From the NCBI RefSeq assembly GCF_031583025.1, contig NZ_CP134062.1, forward strand, positions 5,429,234-5,493,233: a stretch of DNA of 64,000 nt, given 5' to 3'. This document shows positions 26,909 to 36,333 of the stretch, piece after piece. This stretch comes from Mycobacterium sp. Z3061 (lineage in GTDB: Bacteria > Actinomycetota > Actinomycetes > Mycobacteriales > Mycobacteriaceae). The stretch's first letter is position 1, and each line of letters opens with the position of its first letter. The position numbers were made by a program, and so were the translations under genes. A model generated the notes under the pieces. That model was not told the origin of the DNA and did not search any database. It worked only from the letters and a program-made list of their open reading frames with translations.

Positions 26909-27376
26909 CTATGCAACCGAGACGATCCGGGCGACGACCTTGCCACCGCGACTGACCTCGATGGTCTGTCCTGCCGCGACCCGATCGATGTAGCGTCCAG
27001 CGCGGTTTCGCAGTTCGTCGAGTTCGATCGGGCGGCCCGCATCCGCCGGCACCCCTGCCGACACAGCCAATTCCCCGGCCGCCACTATCCGCGCCAGTAT
27101 CCGACCGCCGCGGACCACGTACAGCGTCTCCCCCGCGGCTACCCGGTCGAAGCACCGTCCGGCGCGCGTCCGCAGTTCGTCCAGTCCGACCCAACCCGCG
27201 TCCGCGGGGTCGACCGACCGCGCCGGAATCGGCGCCACCCGCCAGTCACCCACTGGTTCGATCCGCGCCACCAACTTGCCGCGCCTGACGACCTCGAGCG
27301 CCTCGCCCCCGGCAACCCGCTCGAGGTACGTGCAGGCGTCACTCCGGAGTTGGCCCAGGCCAATCACTTCCGGCAT
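26909..27376 (-). CDS. Three tandem Phd/YefM-like antitoxin modules in one protein
   Basis: This 155-aa protein is made of three copies of the N-terminal Phd/YefM (prevent-host-death) motif, at about residues 6-42, 63-100 and 117-154. Each reads L-x-x-LR-x-x-A-x-x-[YF]-[LFI]-[ED]-RVA-x-GE-x-L-x-V-x-R-x-G-[KR]-[LIV]-[LV]-ARI. Phd proteins bind DNA through this part and neutralise a toxin (Doc, YoeB or VapC-like) through a C-terminal tail; no such tail or toxin gene is present. The ATG at 27376 follows a GGAG site. It is directly downstream of the mce operon, but a palindrome in front (27433-27448) suggests its own promoter under the mce TetR. Confidence 0.8.
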   Translation of the reverse strand: MPEVIGLGQLRSDACTYLERVAGGEALEVVRRGKLVARIEPVGDWRVAPIPARSVDPADAGWVGLDELRTRAGRCFDRVAAGETLYVVRGGRILARIVAAGELAVSAGVPADAGRPIELDELRNRAGRYIDRVAAGQTIEVSRGGKVVARIVSVA

Positions 27377-27432
27377 CTCGCTCCGATCTTCGCACGCGAC
27401 CGACACGACCGAAGGTCACTCGCCCATTATAT

Positions 27433-27448
27433 GACTGTACGTGCGGTC
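27433..27448. promoter_or_regulatory. TetR-type operator copy upstream of the triple-Phd gene
   Basis: GACTGTACGTGCGGTC lies between the mceF stop (27453) and the start of the Phd-repeat gene, 57 bp ahead of its ATG. It matches the three copies near the mce promoter and tetR. Confidence 0.65.
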
Positions 27449-27452
27449 AGTG

Positions 27453-29000
27453 TCAACGTGGCGACAACATGCCCTGCCAGCCATCGTCCCCGGTCCTGGT
27501 CGAGTTCTCGACGGCGTACCTGACCCCGTCGGGCCCGACCAGTTCACCCCGCTGTGGGCTGTAGACGGCCACCGGCGGTTCGTTCCCGGTGTAGACGCAG
27601 GGGTTGGGCTGCTGACCGTTACACACCACGGTTCCCGAATTCGGCCGCGACAGCGGGTCACTGACCGGCGGGGGGGTTCCGGGCACCCGGTCGGCGGGGG
27701 CCGGATTCATACCGTTGTTGATCGACGGCGCGGGCACTACCTGCCCGGGCTTGACCGGCTGGTCGCAGCGGGCCGCGGCCGCCGGGCAGGTCAGGATCTG
27801 GTTCGGGTCGCCGTACCAGGGGTTGGTGCCCATCGGCTCATAGGGTTTCGAGTCGCGGCACTCGCGCGGCGTCGCGGCGCGTTTACCCGGCACGTCGACA
27901 CAGGGCAGGTTGCGCGCCCCGCGCACGGCGTTGCCGGGAGTCTCCTGCGGGATTTTGCAATACGTTCCGGACGGCATCGGCGCCAGGCTGGTGTCCGCCG
28001 GTGACCGCCACTGCGGTGCGGGCAGGAAACCCGTCAGACAGGGCGGCGGCTGATTGATGGTCAAATGCGTACCGAGAGAGGCGAAGCCGGGAAACGCCGA
28101 CGTCACCGTCTGCCCCTCGGACGCGCCCTGCGGGTAGGCGACCAGTAGCTGCTCCACCCCCTTGTGGTAGCGCTTGAGCATTTCCAGCACGATCTCGAGA
28201 TTCGCCAGGGTCTGCGGCAGTGATTCGCGCACGTCGTTGAACACCGCGTTGACCAGATCGGTGGTCGGAGTTGCCTGGTTCAGGATGCTTCGCACGTGCG
28301 GGTCGTTTTCCGCGGCCTGCGCGGCCAGCGTGTCCAGGTTGTGGGACCAGCGCCCGATCGCGTCACCCGACTCGACTTGGCTGTCGATCACGGGGCCGGA
28401 GTTCTGGATGATGTCGTCGATCTCGGTGAGATTGGCTTTGAAATCGCCGGCGATGGCCTGGGTCGCATCGACGAGTCGCTGTAGGGCAGGGCCCAATCCA
28501 CCTACGGCTTGGGCTGTTTCGTCGAGTATCGCCGGGATCTTGCCGGCGGGAAGGGCAGCCAGCCCGCGGTTGGCCGCATCCAGCGCCGGCCCGATCTCAG
28601 AGGGCACGGTGCCTTTGGTGATGGTCTGTCCCGGTGAGAAATATCTGCCCGGATTACCCGACGAAACCAGGTCCAGATACTGCTCGCCGACCGCCGACAT
28701 GGAACGTACGTTCGCCGACGCGTCGACCGGAATCTTGAAGCGGTCGGCGACGCTCATCCTCACCAGCGCGCCGTTCTCGGTGGGCTCGACGGAGGTGACC
28801 GTGCCGATGGTCTCCCCGCGATAGGTCACATTGGCCGTCTTGTACAGACCACCGGATGTGGGCAGGGTGGCGTTCAGCGTGTACTGGCCGATGCCTGCTG
28901 CGGTGGGGATCCGTAAGTAGTACCAGCCCAACGCAACTGCGGTCACCAGACTCAAAAGTGTGAACAAGAATATTTGGCGCCAGATGAAACGGGTCAGCAT
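27453..29000 (-). CDS. mceF: Mce family protein, MceF
   Basis: This 515-aa protein has one N-terminal membrane helix (about residues 7-28), an MlaD/MCE domain (YTLNATLPTSGGLYKTANVTYRGETIGTV and following), long amphipathic helices to about residue 300 and a Pro/Cys-rich C-terminal region. In the Mce importers six MCE proteins form a channel across the periplasm for lipids or sterols. It is the last of the six and overlaps mceE by seven bases. Confidence 0.92.
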   Translation of the reverse strand: MLTRFIWRQIFLFTLLSLVTAVALGWYYLRIPTAAGIGQYTLNATLPTSGGLYKTANVTYRGETIGTVTSVEPTENGALVRMSVADRFKIPVDASANVRSMSAVGEQYLDLVSSGNPGRYFSPGQTITKGTVPSEIGPALDAANRGLAALPAGKIPAILDETAQAVGGLGPALQRLVDATQAIAGDFKANLTEIDDIIQNSGPVIDSQVESGDAIGRWSHNLDTLAAQAAENDPHVRSILNQATPTTDLVNAVFNDVRESLPQTLANLEIVLEMLKRYHKGVEQLLVAYPQGASEGQTVTSAFPGFASLGTHLTINQPPPCLTGFLPAPQWRSPADTSLAPMPSGTYCKIPQETPGNAVRGARNLPCVDVPGKRAATPRECRDSKPYEPMGTNPWYGDPNQILTCPAAAARCDQPVKPGQVVPAPSINNGMNPAPADRVPGTPPPVSDPLSRPNSGTVVCNGQQPNPCVYTGNEPPVAVYSPQRGELVGPDGVRYAVENSTRTGDDGWQGMLSPR

Positions 29001-30139
29001 TGCCGGTCCGCCCTTTCGACCAGCGGGCCGCCGGGAGCGTCATTGGGGTTCGGGGTGTACCGGACGTCGGGGATCATCGTTTCCGGGTCACGGCCCCAGG
29101 ATTGCTCGAGTGCGCGCAGCGCTCCGGAGAAACCCGTCCCGGTGAGGACCGCGTTGTCGACGGCGCTCATGGTGAGGTCGAGGGTGAGCGACAGATTGTA
29201 GTAATCGCCGCGGAACGCCTTGGGCACGGAGTCGACGTCGAACGGCCGGACCAGCATCAGCTTGAGCGCCTTGATCAGATACGGTGCGGCACGGCCGAAC
29301 TCCCGCAACGGACACTGCAGTGCCACCAGATCCTGGTGCAGATCGCCCCGCGACGGAGACAGGTACTGGTCGGCAACCTCGCCGAGCCGCCCCACCGAGT
29401 CCACCGCATTGATCAGCAGGTTCTGCTTGTCCGCGAAATGCTTGAGCAGCGGCGGGAATTCAGTGAACACCCGGTCCAGCACGTCCGAGCGATGACCGAC
29501 GTAGCTCAACAGCCGGTCGCTGGAGTCGATCGCTCTGGTGATGTCGTCGCGTTGCTCATTGAGTCGGGCGGTGAACGTGTCGAGCTTGCCCAGGAAGGCC
29601 CTGATCTCGTTGGCCCGACCATGCAGGATGTCGTAGACCTCGTTCTGCAACACCTCCACGTTCGGCACGCCGCCCCCGCGCAAGATCATCGCGAGACTTG
29701 CCAGCGTCTGCTCGGTCGTCGGATAGGTCGACGAATTCTTCAGTGGGATAGTGTCTCCCGACCGCAGCGGCTCGGGAGACGGATCCGGTGGCGCGGCCAG
29801 TTCGATGTGCTGTGAGCCCAGCAGGCTGGTCTGCCCGATCTTGGCGGTGGCGTTCCGGGGCAATTTGACGCCCTTGTCCAGGCGGAGCGTCAGGGTGGCG
29901 ACCCAGTTCTTCAGTTGGATCGAGCGAACCGTGCCGACGAACACGTCGGCGACCCGGATCCGGCTGTTGGTGTTGAGCGCCAGCGTATCGGCCATCTGCA
30001 CGTAGACGGTGTAGGAGCCCGACCCCGATCCCGGACCCCCGGGCATCGGAATATTGGCCACCCCACGCCAATCCGCGCACGACACCAGCGCCAGCGTCGA
30101 TAGGAACAGGACCAGTCCCTGGCGGATGGGGGTTTTCAC
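28994..30139 (-). CDS. mceE: Mce-family lipoprotein, MceE (Lpr type)
   Basis: This 381-aa protein starts at a GTG that overlaps the mceD stop (GTGA). It has a lipoprotein signal ending LALVSC with Cys at residue 21, which is the hallmark of the fifth mce gene (the lprK/lprM position). An MCE domain and the helical region follow, including GQTSLLGSQHIEL. It anchors the Mce channel on the outer side of the membrane. A much longer frame upstream runs antiparallel to mceD and is not coding. Confidence 0.92.
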   Translation of the reverse strand: MKTPIRQGLVLFLSTLALVSCADWRGVANIPMPGGPGSGSGSYTVYVQMADTLALNTNSRIRVADVFVGTVRSIQLKNWVATLTLRLDKGVKLPRNATAKIGQTSLLGSQHIELAAPPDPSPEPLRSGDTIPLKNSSTYPTTEQTLASLAMILRGGGVPNVEVLQNEVYDILHGRANEIRAFLGKLDTFTARLNEQRDDITRAIDSSDRLLSYVGHRSDVLDRVFTEFPPLLKHFADKQNLLINAVDSVGRLGEVADQYLSPSRGDLHQDLVALQCPLREFGRAAPYLIKALKLMLVRPFDVDSVPKAFRGDYYNLSLTLDLTMSAVDNAVLTGTGFSGALRALEQSWGRDPETMIPDVRYTPNPNDAPGGPLVERADRQC

Positions 30140-31707
30140 GAGCCCGCCCCGCCCGCTACGGCCGCCTCCGCGGGCAGCGGCGGACCGGGAAGCGTGACCG
30201 GTCCGGGTACCACCCCCGGCCCCGGTGGCGGCGGCGGGATCGGCACCTGCGCCTGTAGGCCGATCGGCGGCAGCACCGGGTACTCGTCGTAGGCGTTCGG
30301 CGGACCCGGCGGGGTCTGCAGCCCGGACTGCGGGGGTGCGATGTCGGTGCCGCCCATCAGTTCCGACAGCGACTCCGGGGTCAGCAGGCCCGCCGTGATC
30401 GGCCCCACCTGGGCACCCTGCATGCCCGGCGCGACCACCCAGCCGGGGTGGGTGTTGCGGTGCGACAGCGGGGTGTCGGGCACCCAGATCCCGGGCACCG
30501 TGGTGTCTTTGTACCCGTTCGGCGGCTGCAAACGCGGCTCGGAGTAAGCGACCTCCTTGGGCAGCGTCTCGGCCGTGCTGAACAGGTTCAGCCCCACCGG
30601 GAGATAGTTGAACTTGATCGCATCGAGCACCGGTGCCAGGTACTGCGCGCACAGTTCGGCCGAGTCCTGGTAGCCCAGCCGGCTGCCGGCCTGAATCATG
30701 CTGCACATGAATTGCATCGGGTTGGCGAAGTTCGGGATAGCCGGGATCGACATGACCGCGCCGTGTGACGGATGGTAGATCTGGCTGAGGTTGGTTTCCA
30801 GCGTCGGCAGTACGTGCAACGCGGTTTCCAAGCCGTTCAGCGGCTCGGGTTGAACCAGGGTGGTGGTCAGGGTGGCCAGGTTTCCGACGTCCTGGGCGAG
30901 CACCTCACGGTTCTCGGTCAGGAACGGGCGCAGCGTGGCGAGCAGGCCGTCGAACTGCTGAATGGCGTCGGCAAGCGCGCGGTCAGAACTGGTTAGTTTG
31001 TCCGTGAATTGGGCCAGGTTGGTGTTCAGCGCGACGAACTGCTTGTCGTCCTTGTGCAGGGCGTTGACAAACCGTGCCAGGCTGCGCACCACCGCGAAGA
31101 AGTCACCACGACCTTCGTTGAGGGCGGTGAGCGCCCGAGACAGGCTGTCCAGTGTCGTGTTGAACTGCTTGCCCTTACCGGCCAATCCATCGGCGAATGA
31201 CTCGATCAGGTCACCGAACGGACCCTTGGGCTGCTCGGGTGTCGGACCCAGCTTGTCGATGATGTTGGCGACGCTGGCGCGCAGCTCATCCCACTCGGTC
31301 GGCACCTGTGTGCGCTCGATGGGAATCACCGCGTGATCGGCCATCACCGGGCCGCCCTTGTAGGGCGGCTCGAGCTGAATACTGCGGGATGCCACCAGTG
31401 TCGGGTTCACGATGACCGCGGACGCGTTGGCGGGCACCTTGTACTTGTTGGCGTAGTGAAACGTCACCTTCATCTTGTCGCCGGCCGGCTCGATGGAGTC
31501 GATGGAACCGACACGGACGCCCATGATCTGGACCTTGTCGCCGGAGTACAACGCGATCGCCGCGGGCAGGTAGGCGACCACGGTGTTGTTGCTCATCTTC
31601 TGGTAGAACTGCCACCCGACGAACGCGGCGACCAAGCCTACGATCACGGCCAGCGTGGCGATGATGTTCCGCGGCCGCGGCTTGCGAAAAGTGAAACCGT
31701 TGCTCAA
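30136..31707 (-). CDS. mceD: Mce family protein, MceD
   Basis: This 523-aa protein has an N-terminal membrane helix (about 13-33), an MCE domain (TVVAYLPAAIALYSGDKVQIMGVRVG and following), a long helical needle region and a Pro-rich C-terminus of about 90 residues, as in other MceD proteins. It overlaps both neighbours by four bases, implying tight translational coupling and equal subunit supply. Confidence 0.92.
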   Translation of the reverse strand: MSNGFTFRKPRPRNIIATLAVIVGLVAAFVGWQFYQKMSNNTVVAYLPAAIALYSGDKVQIMGVRVGSIDSIEPAGDKMKVTFHYANKYKVPANASAVIVNPTLVASRSIQLEPPYKGGPVMADHAVIPIERTQVPTEWDELRASVANIIDKLGPTPEQPKGPFGDLIESFADGLAGKGKQFNTTLDSLSRALTALNEGRGDFFAVVRSLARFVNALHKDDKQFVALNTNLAQFTDKLTSSDRALADAIQQFDGLLATLRPFLTENREVLAQDVGNLATLTTTLVQPEPLNGLETALHVLPTLETNLSQIYHPSHGAVMSIPAIPNFANPMQFMCSMIQAGSRLGYQDSAELCAQYLAPVLDAIKFNYLPVGLNLFSTAETLPKEVAYSEPRLQPPNGYKDTTVPGIWVPDTPLSHRNTHPGWVVAPGMQGAQVGPITAGLLTPESLSELMGGTDIAPPQSGLQTPPGPPNAYDEYPVLPPIGLQAQVPIPPPPPGPGVVPGPVTLPGPPLPAEAAVAGGAGS

Positions 31708-33125
31708 CTCTGGCCTCCCGTCGTGCCTTCGGTGCGCGCCCCGGGCGGCGCGTTGGGCGGCAGCGGCACCGGAGTGCCGGGCACGTCCGGCGGGGCCTCG
31801 CCCGGCCGCCCGGCGATCGGGATTCCCGGCGTCGGGGGCAGCCCGTTCGGGTTCGGCGGCGAGGCCTGCACGTCGAGCGGGGCCGGGAAACTGCCGCCGA
31901 ACGGGCCGACGTCAACGCCGGCGCAGGGCAATGGATTCCACGGGCGCGGCAGCGCGTCCGGTGCCGGCGTGTACGAGCACGCCGATCCCGGCGGGACGGC
32001 CGGACCCGGATGCTCCGGGGTACCTTCGAGCACCGGAGGCGCGGGTGGTGGTGCGCCATTGGGGAACCGGGTGCCGTTGGGATCGGGGAAGCGGAAGGCG
32101 GGCAGTCCGGTACTGCGCCAGAACTCTTCCGGGTCCAGACCGCGCTCCTTGAACGCGGCATCGACGAACGGCTGCAGCATCCAGTACGGAAGCAGGTTGG
32201 ACAGGACGATCTTGAAATACGGTCCCGACGCGACGGACTCGCCCAGCGATGCCGCGAACGAGCTTACGAAAGTGAGGGTTTGAGCCAGGTCGTCTTTACG
32301 CTGGACCAGTACGTCGGTGAGGGTGTGCAACTGCTCCAGCGCCGCGTTCAAGTTCGGGTTGTCGTTGATGAACCCCTTGATCTGAGCCGCGACACCCGAA
32401 ATGTTCCGCAGCAGAGCGTCGATGGCCCGGCCGCGTTCATTGAACGCGACGAGCAGCGCCTTGGCGTTGACCAGCAACCGGTTGATCTGCTCGCTGCGGT
32501 CCCCGAGAACGCTGGCCACCTTGTTGGCTTGCGCGAGCAGATGTTTGATCTCGTCATCGCGCTTGCCGATGGTGTCGGAGAACCTGGCCACGCCGTCGAG
32601 CGCGGCACTGATGTGCGGGTAGGTCTGATCGATGGTCTCAGACAGCACATTCAGCGATTGCTTGACGGTGTCGATGTTCCATCCCGTTGCAGCCCTGACG
32701 ATGTCGAAGTTCGCGTCGTAAAGCTGGTAGGGCGTGGTGCTCTGGCCCAGCGGGAGCACGCCCCCGGGCCGCAGGACTTTCGTCCCCCGCGGCTCGATCT
32801 CGAGCACCTTCTTACCCAGGATGGTGTCGGTCTTGATTGCCAACCGGCTTTCGGTGCCGATGGTGTTGGCGCCGATGGAGAATTTGATGAGGACGTGGTC
32901 GCCCTCGACGTCGATGCTCTCCACTTTGCCGACATTGACACCGGTGATGCGCACCTTGTCGTTCTTGTTCAACTGACCCGATTCGGTGAATTGCCCGTAG
33001 TAGGCCGGGGCGGCGAACATCATTGGGACACTGGTGAAACTCTGGCCGACGAGGACGACGAGCACCAGCACCGTGATGCCCATCAGCCCTACCCGGTTGC
33101 GGTTGAATTCGGTGAGTGTCCTCAT
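31704..33125 (-). CDS. mceC: Mce family protein, MceC
   Basis: This 473-aa protein has an N-terminal membrane helix at about residues 11-30 and an MCE domain (YYGQFTESGQLNKNDKVRITGVNVG), followed by helices and a C-terminal Pro-rich tail (PPGSACSYTP onward). The start at 33125 (MRTLTEFNRNRVGLMG) overlaps the mceB stop by four bases. A longer frame to 33221 would run into mceB coding sequence. Confidence 0.92.
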   Translation of the reverse strand: MRTLTEFNRNRVGLMGITVLVLVVLVGQSFTSVPMMFAAPAYYGQFTESGQLNKNDKVRITGVNVGKVESIDVEGDHVLIKFSIGANTIGTESRLAIKTDTILGKKVLEIEPRGTKVLRPGGVLPLGQSTTPYQLYDANFDIVRAATGWNIDTVKQSLNVLSETIDQTYPHISAALDGVARFSDTIGKRDDEIKHLLAQANKVASVLGDRSEQINRLLVNAKALLVAFNERGRAIDALLRNISGVAAQIKGFINDNPNLNAALEQLHTLTDVLVQRKDDLAQTLTFVSSFAASLGESVASGPYFKIVLSNLLPYWMLQPFVDAAFKERGLDPEEFWRSTGLPAFRFPDPNGTRFPNGAPPPAPPVLEGTPEHPGPAVPPGSACSYTPAPDALPRPWNPLPCAGVDVGPFGGSFPAPLDVQASPPNPNGLPPTPGIPIAGRPGEAPPDVPGTPVPLPPNAPPGARTEGTTGGQS

Positions 33126-34162
33126 TGGGGTGTGCACCTGCCGGTGGGCTGCTTCCAGATCCGGACCGTGCGAACCGGGCCGCCGCCCTGCAACCCGTTC
33201 CACCGGATCGAGAGGTCGCATACGTAGAAGTTCACCCAGTCGCCGTAGAGACCGATGCTGCGTCCGATCAGGTTGAGCGCGGTGGGGGTCTTGTGGATGA
33301 GGTCGCTGAGCTGGTCGCGCTGGTCGATGAGCGGCTGTTGGAAGGCCTGCAGGTAGTTGATCTCCTTGTGCAACAACGCGCGATTGTCCGCCAGCAGCTC
33401 GGACACCGTTCCGGCGGCGTTGCTGATGTTGGCCAGGCCCGCGGCCAGCGGGTCGGCGTGGTTGCTCAGACCGGTGATCAACCTTTCGAAGTTGTCCACC
33501 GTTTCGTCGAACTCCTGGCGGTGCCGGACGGTGGTGTCCAGGACGATGTTGAGGTTCTTGACCACCTCACCGATCGCCTGGTCGCGTTCGGCGATGTGCG
33601 AGGTCAACTGTGCCGTCTGGTCGAGGATGTCGTTGATGGTTCCGCCTTGACCCTGAAAGACGGTGACGATGGCCGAGGCGATGGTGTTGACCTTGTCCGG
33701 TTCCAGAGCCTTGAACAGCGGCTTGAATCCGCCGATCAGGGCGTCGAGGTCCAGGGCCGGTGAAGTCCGGGACAGCGGGATCAATCCGCCCGCCGGCAGT
33801 ATCTGGTCTGCGCCGTCACCCATGCCTCGTTTCAGCTCGACGAAACGGTTGCCGAGCAGGTCGAGGTAGCGGATCTGCGCGGTGGTCGACTGGTACAGCT
33901 GGATCGAGCGGTCGACGGCGAAGTCGACCCGCACCCGGTTGCCACCGTCGATCAGGTTTACGGATTTGACCTTGCCGATCTCCACTCCGGAGGCGCGCAC
34001 GAACTGGCCGTCCTTCAGGCCGCTGCCGTTGGCGAACTCCGCGGAGTAGGTGTTGGTGCTGGTGAAACGCATCTGCGCGAACACCACGACGATCGACACG
34101 ACGATCAGGAAGAGCACCAGCGAGACGATGCCGAGTTTGATTGCGCTACCGGTGATTTTCAT
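33122..34162 (-). CDS. mceB: Mce family protein, MceB
   Basis: This 346-aa protein has a membrane helix at about residues 9-30, an MCE domain (TYSAEFANGSGLKDGQFVRASGVEIGKV), helices and a short C-terminal part with a Cys pair (VCDLSIRWNG, GRCTPQ). It is the shortest Mce subunit, as usual. Start at 34162 overlaps the mceA stop by four bases. Confidence 0.92.
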   Translation of the reverse strand: MKITGSAIKLGIVSLVLFLIVVSIVVVFAQMRFTSTNTYSAEFANGSGLKDGQFVRASGVEIGKVKSVNLIDGGNRVRVDFAVDRSIQLYQSTTAQIRYLDLLGNRFVELKRGMGDGADQILPAGGLIPLSRTSPALDLDALIGGFKPLFKALEPDKVNTIASAIVTVFQGQGGTINDILDQTAQLTSHIAERDQAIGEVVKNLNIVLDTTVRHRQEFDETVDNFERLITGLSNHADPLAAGLANISNAAGTVSELLADNRALLHKEINYLQAFQQPLIDQRDQLSDLIHKTPTALNLIGRSIGLYGDWVNFYVCDLSIRWNGLQGGGPVRTVRIWKQPTGRCTPQ

Positions 34163-35466
34163 GGGTTGATCGTGTTGTCCCCGACTTGGCGGCCCCACAC
34201 GTACTCGAGTGCGTATGGCGAACCGGTGTCCACGTGGTTGTACGGTGCGAGGCTGGCGCCGGTGTCAACCACCAGGCTCGGCGCCGGCCAGAAGTCATGG
34301 TTGATCGGCTGCCAGCAGCCCGGCGCGCCACCCGGCCCACCACGGGCGTTCACCCGCGGAAGATTCTCTGGATAGGTGTAGGGATTCGGCGCGCCACCGA
34401 CTAGCCCGGCCACACCCAGCAGTCCCTGCGAGAGCACCGCGCCGGTCAGCCCCGGCAGCGTCAGGATGCCGCCCAAACCGGACGTCAATTCGGTCATCGT
34501 CTTCAGTGCGTACCCGTTGCCGCCACCCGTCGTCTCATACGCCGCCGGCTCGGCGTCGTGGTAATTCCTTATCGTGCAGAAGATTTCGGGACTGTACGTG
34601 TCGAACAGCTGGGCGGTGGGGAGCAGGTCCGAGATGCCGCGCTGTAGATAGGGGCCACCGCGCTCGAAGATCTCCGCACCGGTGTTTCCCATGCCGGCGG
34701 CAGCCAACAGCGCGGAATCCAGTTCGGCTTCCTGCCCGTGTAACGTGCGCGCGGTGATCACCGCGTGATTCAGCGCGTCCAACAGATCCGGCGCGGCGTT
34801 ATTGTAGGTGTCGGCCAGGGCGGCGAGCTGTTGAATGTCGTGACGCACCTGCGGCATTCGAGGGTTGATGTCGTCAAGGATGGCGTTGGCGTTGATGATC
34901 GACTGCCCGACCTTGTCCCCCAAACCGGTCAGGGCCTGCGCGGCCGCGGACAGCGTCAGGTTCAGCTTGACCGGGTCGACCTTCTCCGCGATCGCGGTAA
35001 GAGTCTCGAACAGCGTATTGAACTCGGTCGTCACCGACCGCGCATCGATTTCCTGCTTTGATGAAATCCGCTGCGGTGTCGGATTCTTCGGCGACGTGAG
35101 GGAGACGAATTTATTGCCGAAGACGGTGGTGGCCTTGATATTGGCCTCCACATTGGCCGGGATCAGCCTGATGTACTCCGGATTGACTTCCATAGAGAAC
35201 TTGGCCACCGGCACGCCGTCGCGCTGGATCTCCGAGATGTTGGTGACACGACCGATTTCCACCCCGTTGTAGGTGACCTTCGATCCCGGGTCCATCACCA
35301 GGCCGGCCCGAGGGGCCACCATCGTCAAGGGAGTCTTCGGCGTCAGCTTGCCCCGGAACTGAAACCAGACGAACCCCAGCGCCACCGAGAAGACCACCAG
35401 GAACGCCACCGCCGCCGTCTTGTAGGGCGGGATGCGTGGCGGATTCTCCTTCACCGGCATGGTCAT
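34159..35466 (-). CDS. mceA: Mce family protein, MceA
   Basis: This 435-aa protein has a membrane helix at about residues 17-37, an MCE domain (LTMVAPRAGLVMDPGSKVTYNGVEIGRV), helices and the conserved C-terminal segment GGAPNPYTYPENLPRVNARGGPGG...GCWQP. It is strikingly similar to Mce1A/Mce2A in the parts I remember, though the surrounding genes do not identify which mce locus this is. It begins five bases after yrbEB. Confidence 0.93.
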   Translation of the reverse strand: MTMPVKENPPRIPPYKTAAVAFLVVFSVALGFVWFQFRGKLTPKTPLTMVAPRAGLVMDPGSKVTYNGVEIGRVTNISEIQRDGVPVAKFSMEVNPEYIRLIPANVEANIKATTVFGNKFVSLTSPKNPTPQRISSKQEIDARSVTTEFNTLFETLTAIAEKVDPVKLNLTLSAAAQALTGLGDKVGQSIINANAILDDINPRMPQVRHDIQQLAALADTYNNAAPDLLDALNHAVITARTLHGQEAELDSALLAAAGMGNTGAEIFERGGPYLQRGISDLLPTAQLFDTYSPEIFCTIRNYHDAEPAAYETTGGGNGYALKTMTELTSGLGGILTLPGLTGAVLSQGLLGVAGLVGGAPNPYTYPENLPRVNARGGPGGAPGCWQPINHDFWPAPSLVVDTGASLAPYNHVDTGSPYALEYVWGRQVGDNTINP

Positions 35467-35471
35467 ATCGG

Positions 35472-36332
35472 CTACACCGTGAGGTTGAAGTTCGGGTTTT
35501 TGCCGTAGACCGCCATCGCGGTCAGCACCACCACGACGACGATGGTGATCAGCGACAGCCGCATCGACCGGCCCACCGCCTCACCGACGCCGACCGGCCC
35601 GCCGTGGGCGGTGTAGCCGTAGTAGGAGTGAGTCGTCATCACGACCACCGCGACCAGGATCACCTCGGCGAACGACCAACCCACGTCGTTGAGGCGCAGG
35701 AAGGTGTGGAAGTAATGGTTGTATGTGCCGGCGGACTGCCCGTACAAGAAAACGGTGGTGACCTGCGTGGACACGAAGGCCATGGTGATCCCCAGCGCGT
35801 ACAGCGGGACGATGACGATCAGACCCGCCACCACCCGGGTGGACGCCAGGTAGGCGACCGACCTGACACTCATCACTTCCAGCGCGTCGATCTCTTCGCT
35901 GATGCGCATGGCGCCCAGTTCGGCGGTGGCGCCGGCGCCAACGGTGGCTGCCAGCGCCTGACCGGCGGCCACCGGCGCCACGAACCGGACATTGACCATG
36001 GCGGCCAGGAACCCGGTGAAGGCCTCCACGCCGATATTCCCCAGCGACGCGTAGCCCTGGATGGCGACCAACGAACCCGCGGAGAGGGTGATGAACCCGA
36101 CGATGGCGGCCGTCCCGCCGGCCACGGCCATCGCGCCGGTACCCATCCCCATCTGGGCGACCATCCGCACCAGCTCCTTGGGGTAGCGGCGCAGGGCGAA
36201 CGGGATCTGGGCGACCGCGGTCACCGCGAACCAGACCATCTGGCCGAGCTCCAGCAGCACCTTGGCCGGCACTTCCCCGTAGCGACCGAGGTTTGCTCGG
36301 GGCCTCTTGAGATATGTTGCGGCAGTAGCCAT
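35472..36332 (-). CDS. yrbEB: MlaE-type ABC permease YrbEB
   Basis: This 286-aa integral membrane protein belongs to the MlaE/YrbE permease family. It has the conserved EEIDALEVMSVRSVAYLASTRVVAG cytoplasmic loop that docks the ATPase MceG, flanked by hydrophobic segments. It forms a heterodimer with YrbEA in the inner membrane. The MceG ATPase is not in this window and is normally shared and encoded elsewhere. One base separates it from yrbEA. Confidence 0.93.
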   Translation of the reverse strand: MATAATYLKRPRANLGRYGEVPAKVLLELGQMVWFAVTAVAQIPFALRRYPKELVRMVAQMGMGTGAMAVAGGTAAIVGFITLSAGSLVAIQGYASLGNIGVEAFTGFLAAMVNVRFVAPVAAGQALAATVGAGATAELGAMRISEEIDALEVMSVRSVAYLASTRVVAGLIVIVPLYALGITMAFVSTQVTTVFLYGQSAGTYNHYFHTFLRLNDVGWSFAEVILVAVVVMTTHSYYGYTAHGGPVGVGEAVGRSMRLSLITIVVVVVLTAMAVYGKNPNFNLTV

Positions 36333-36333
36333 A

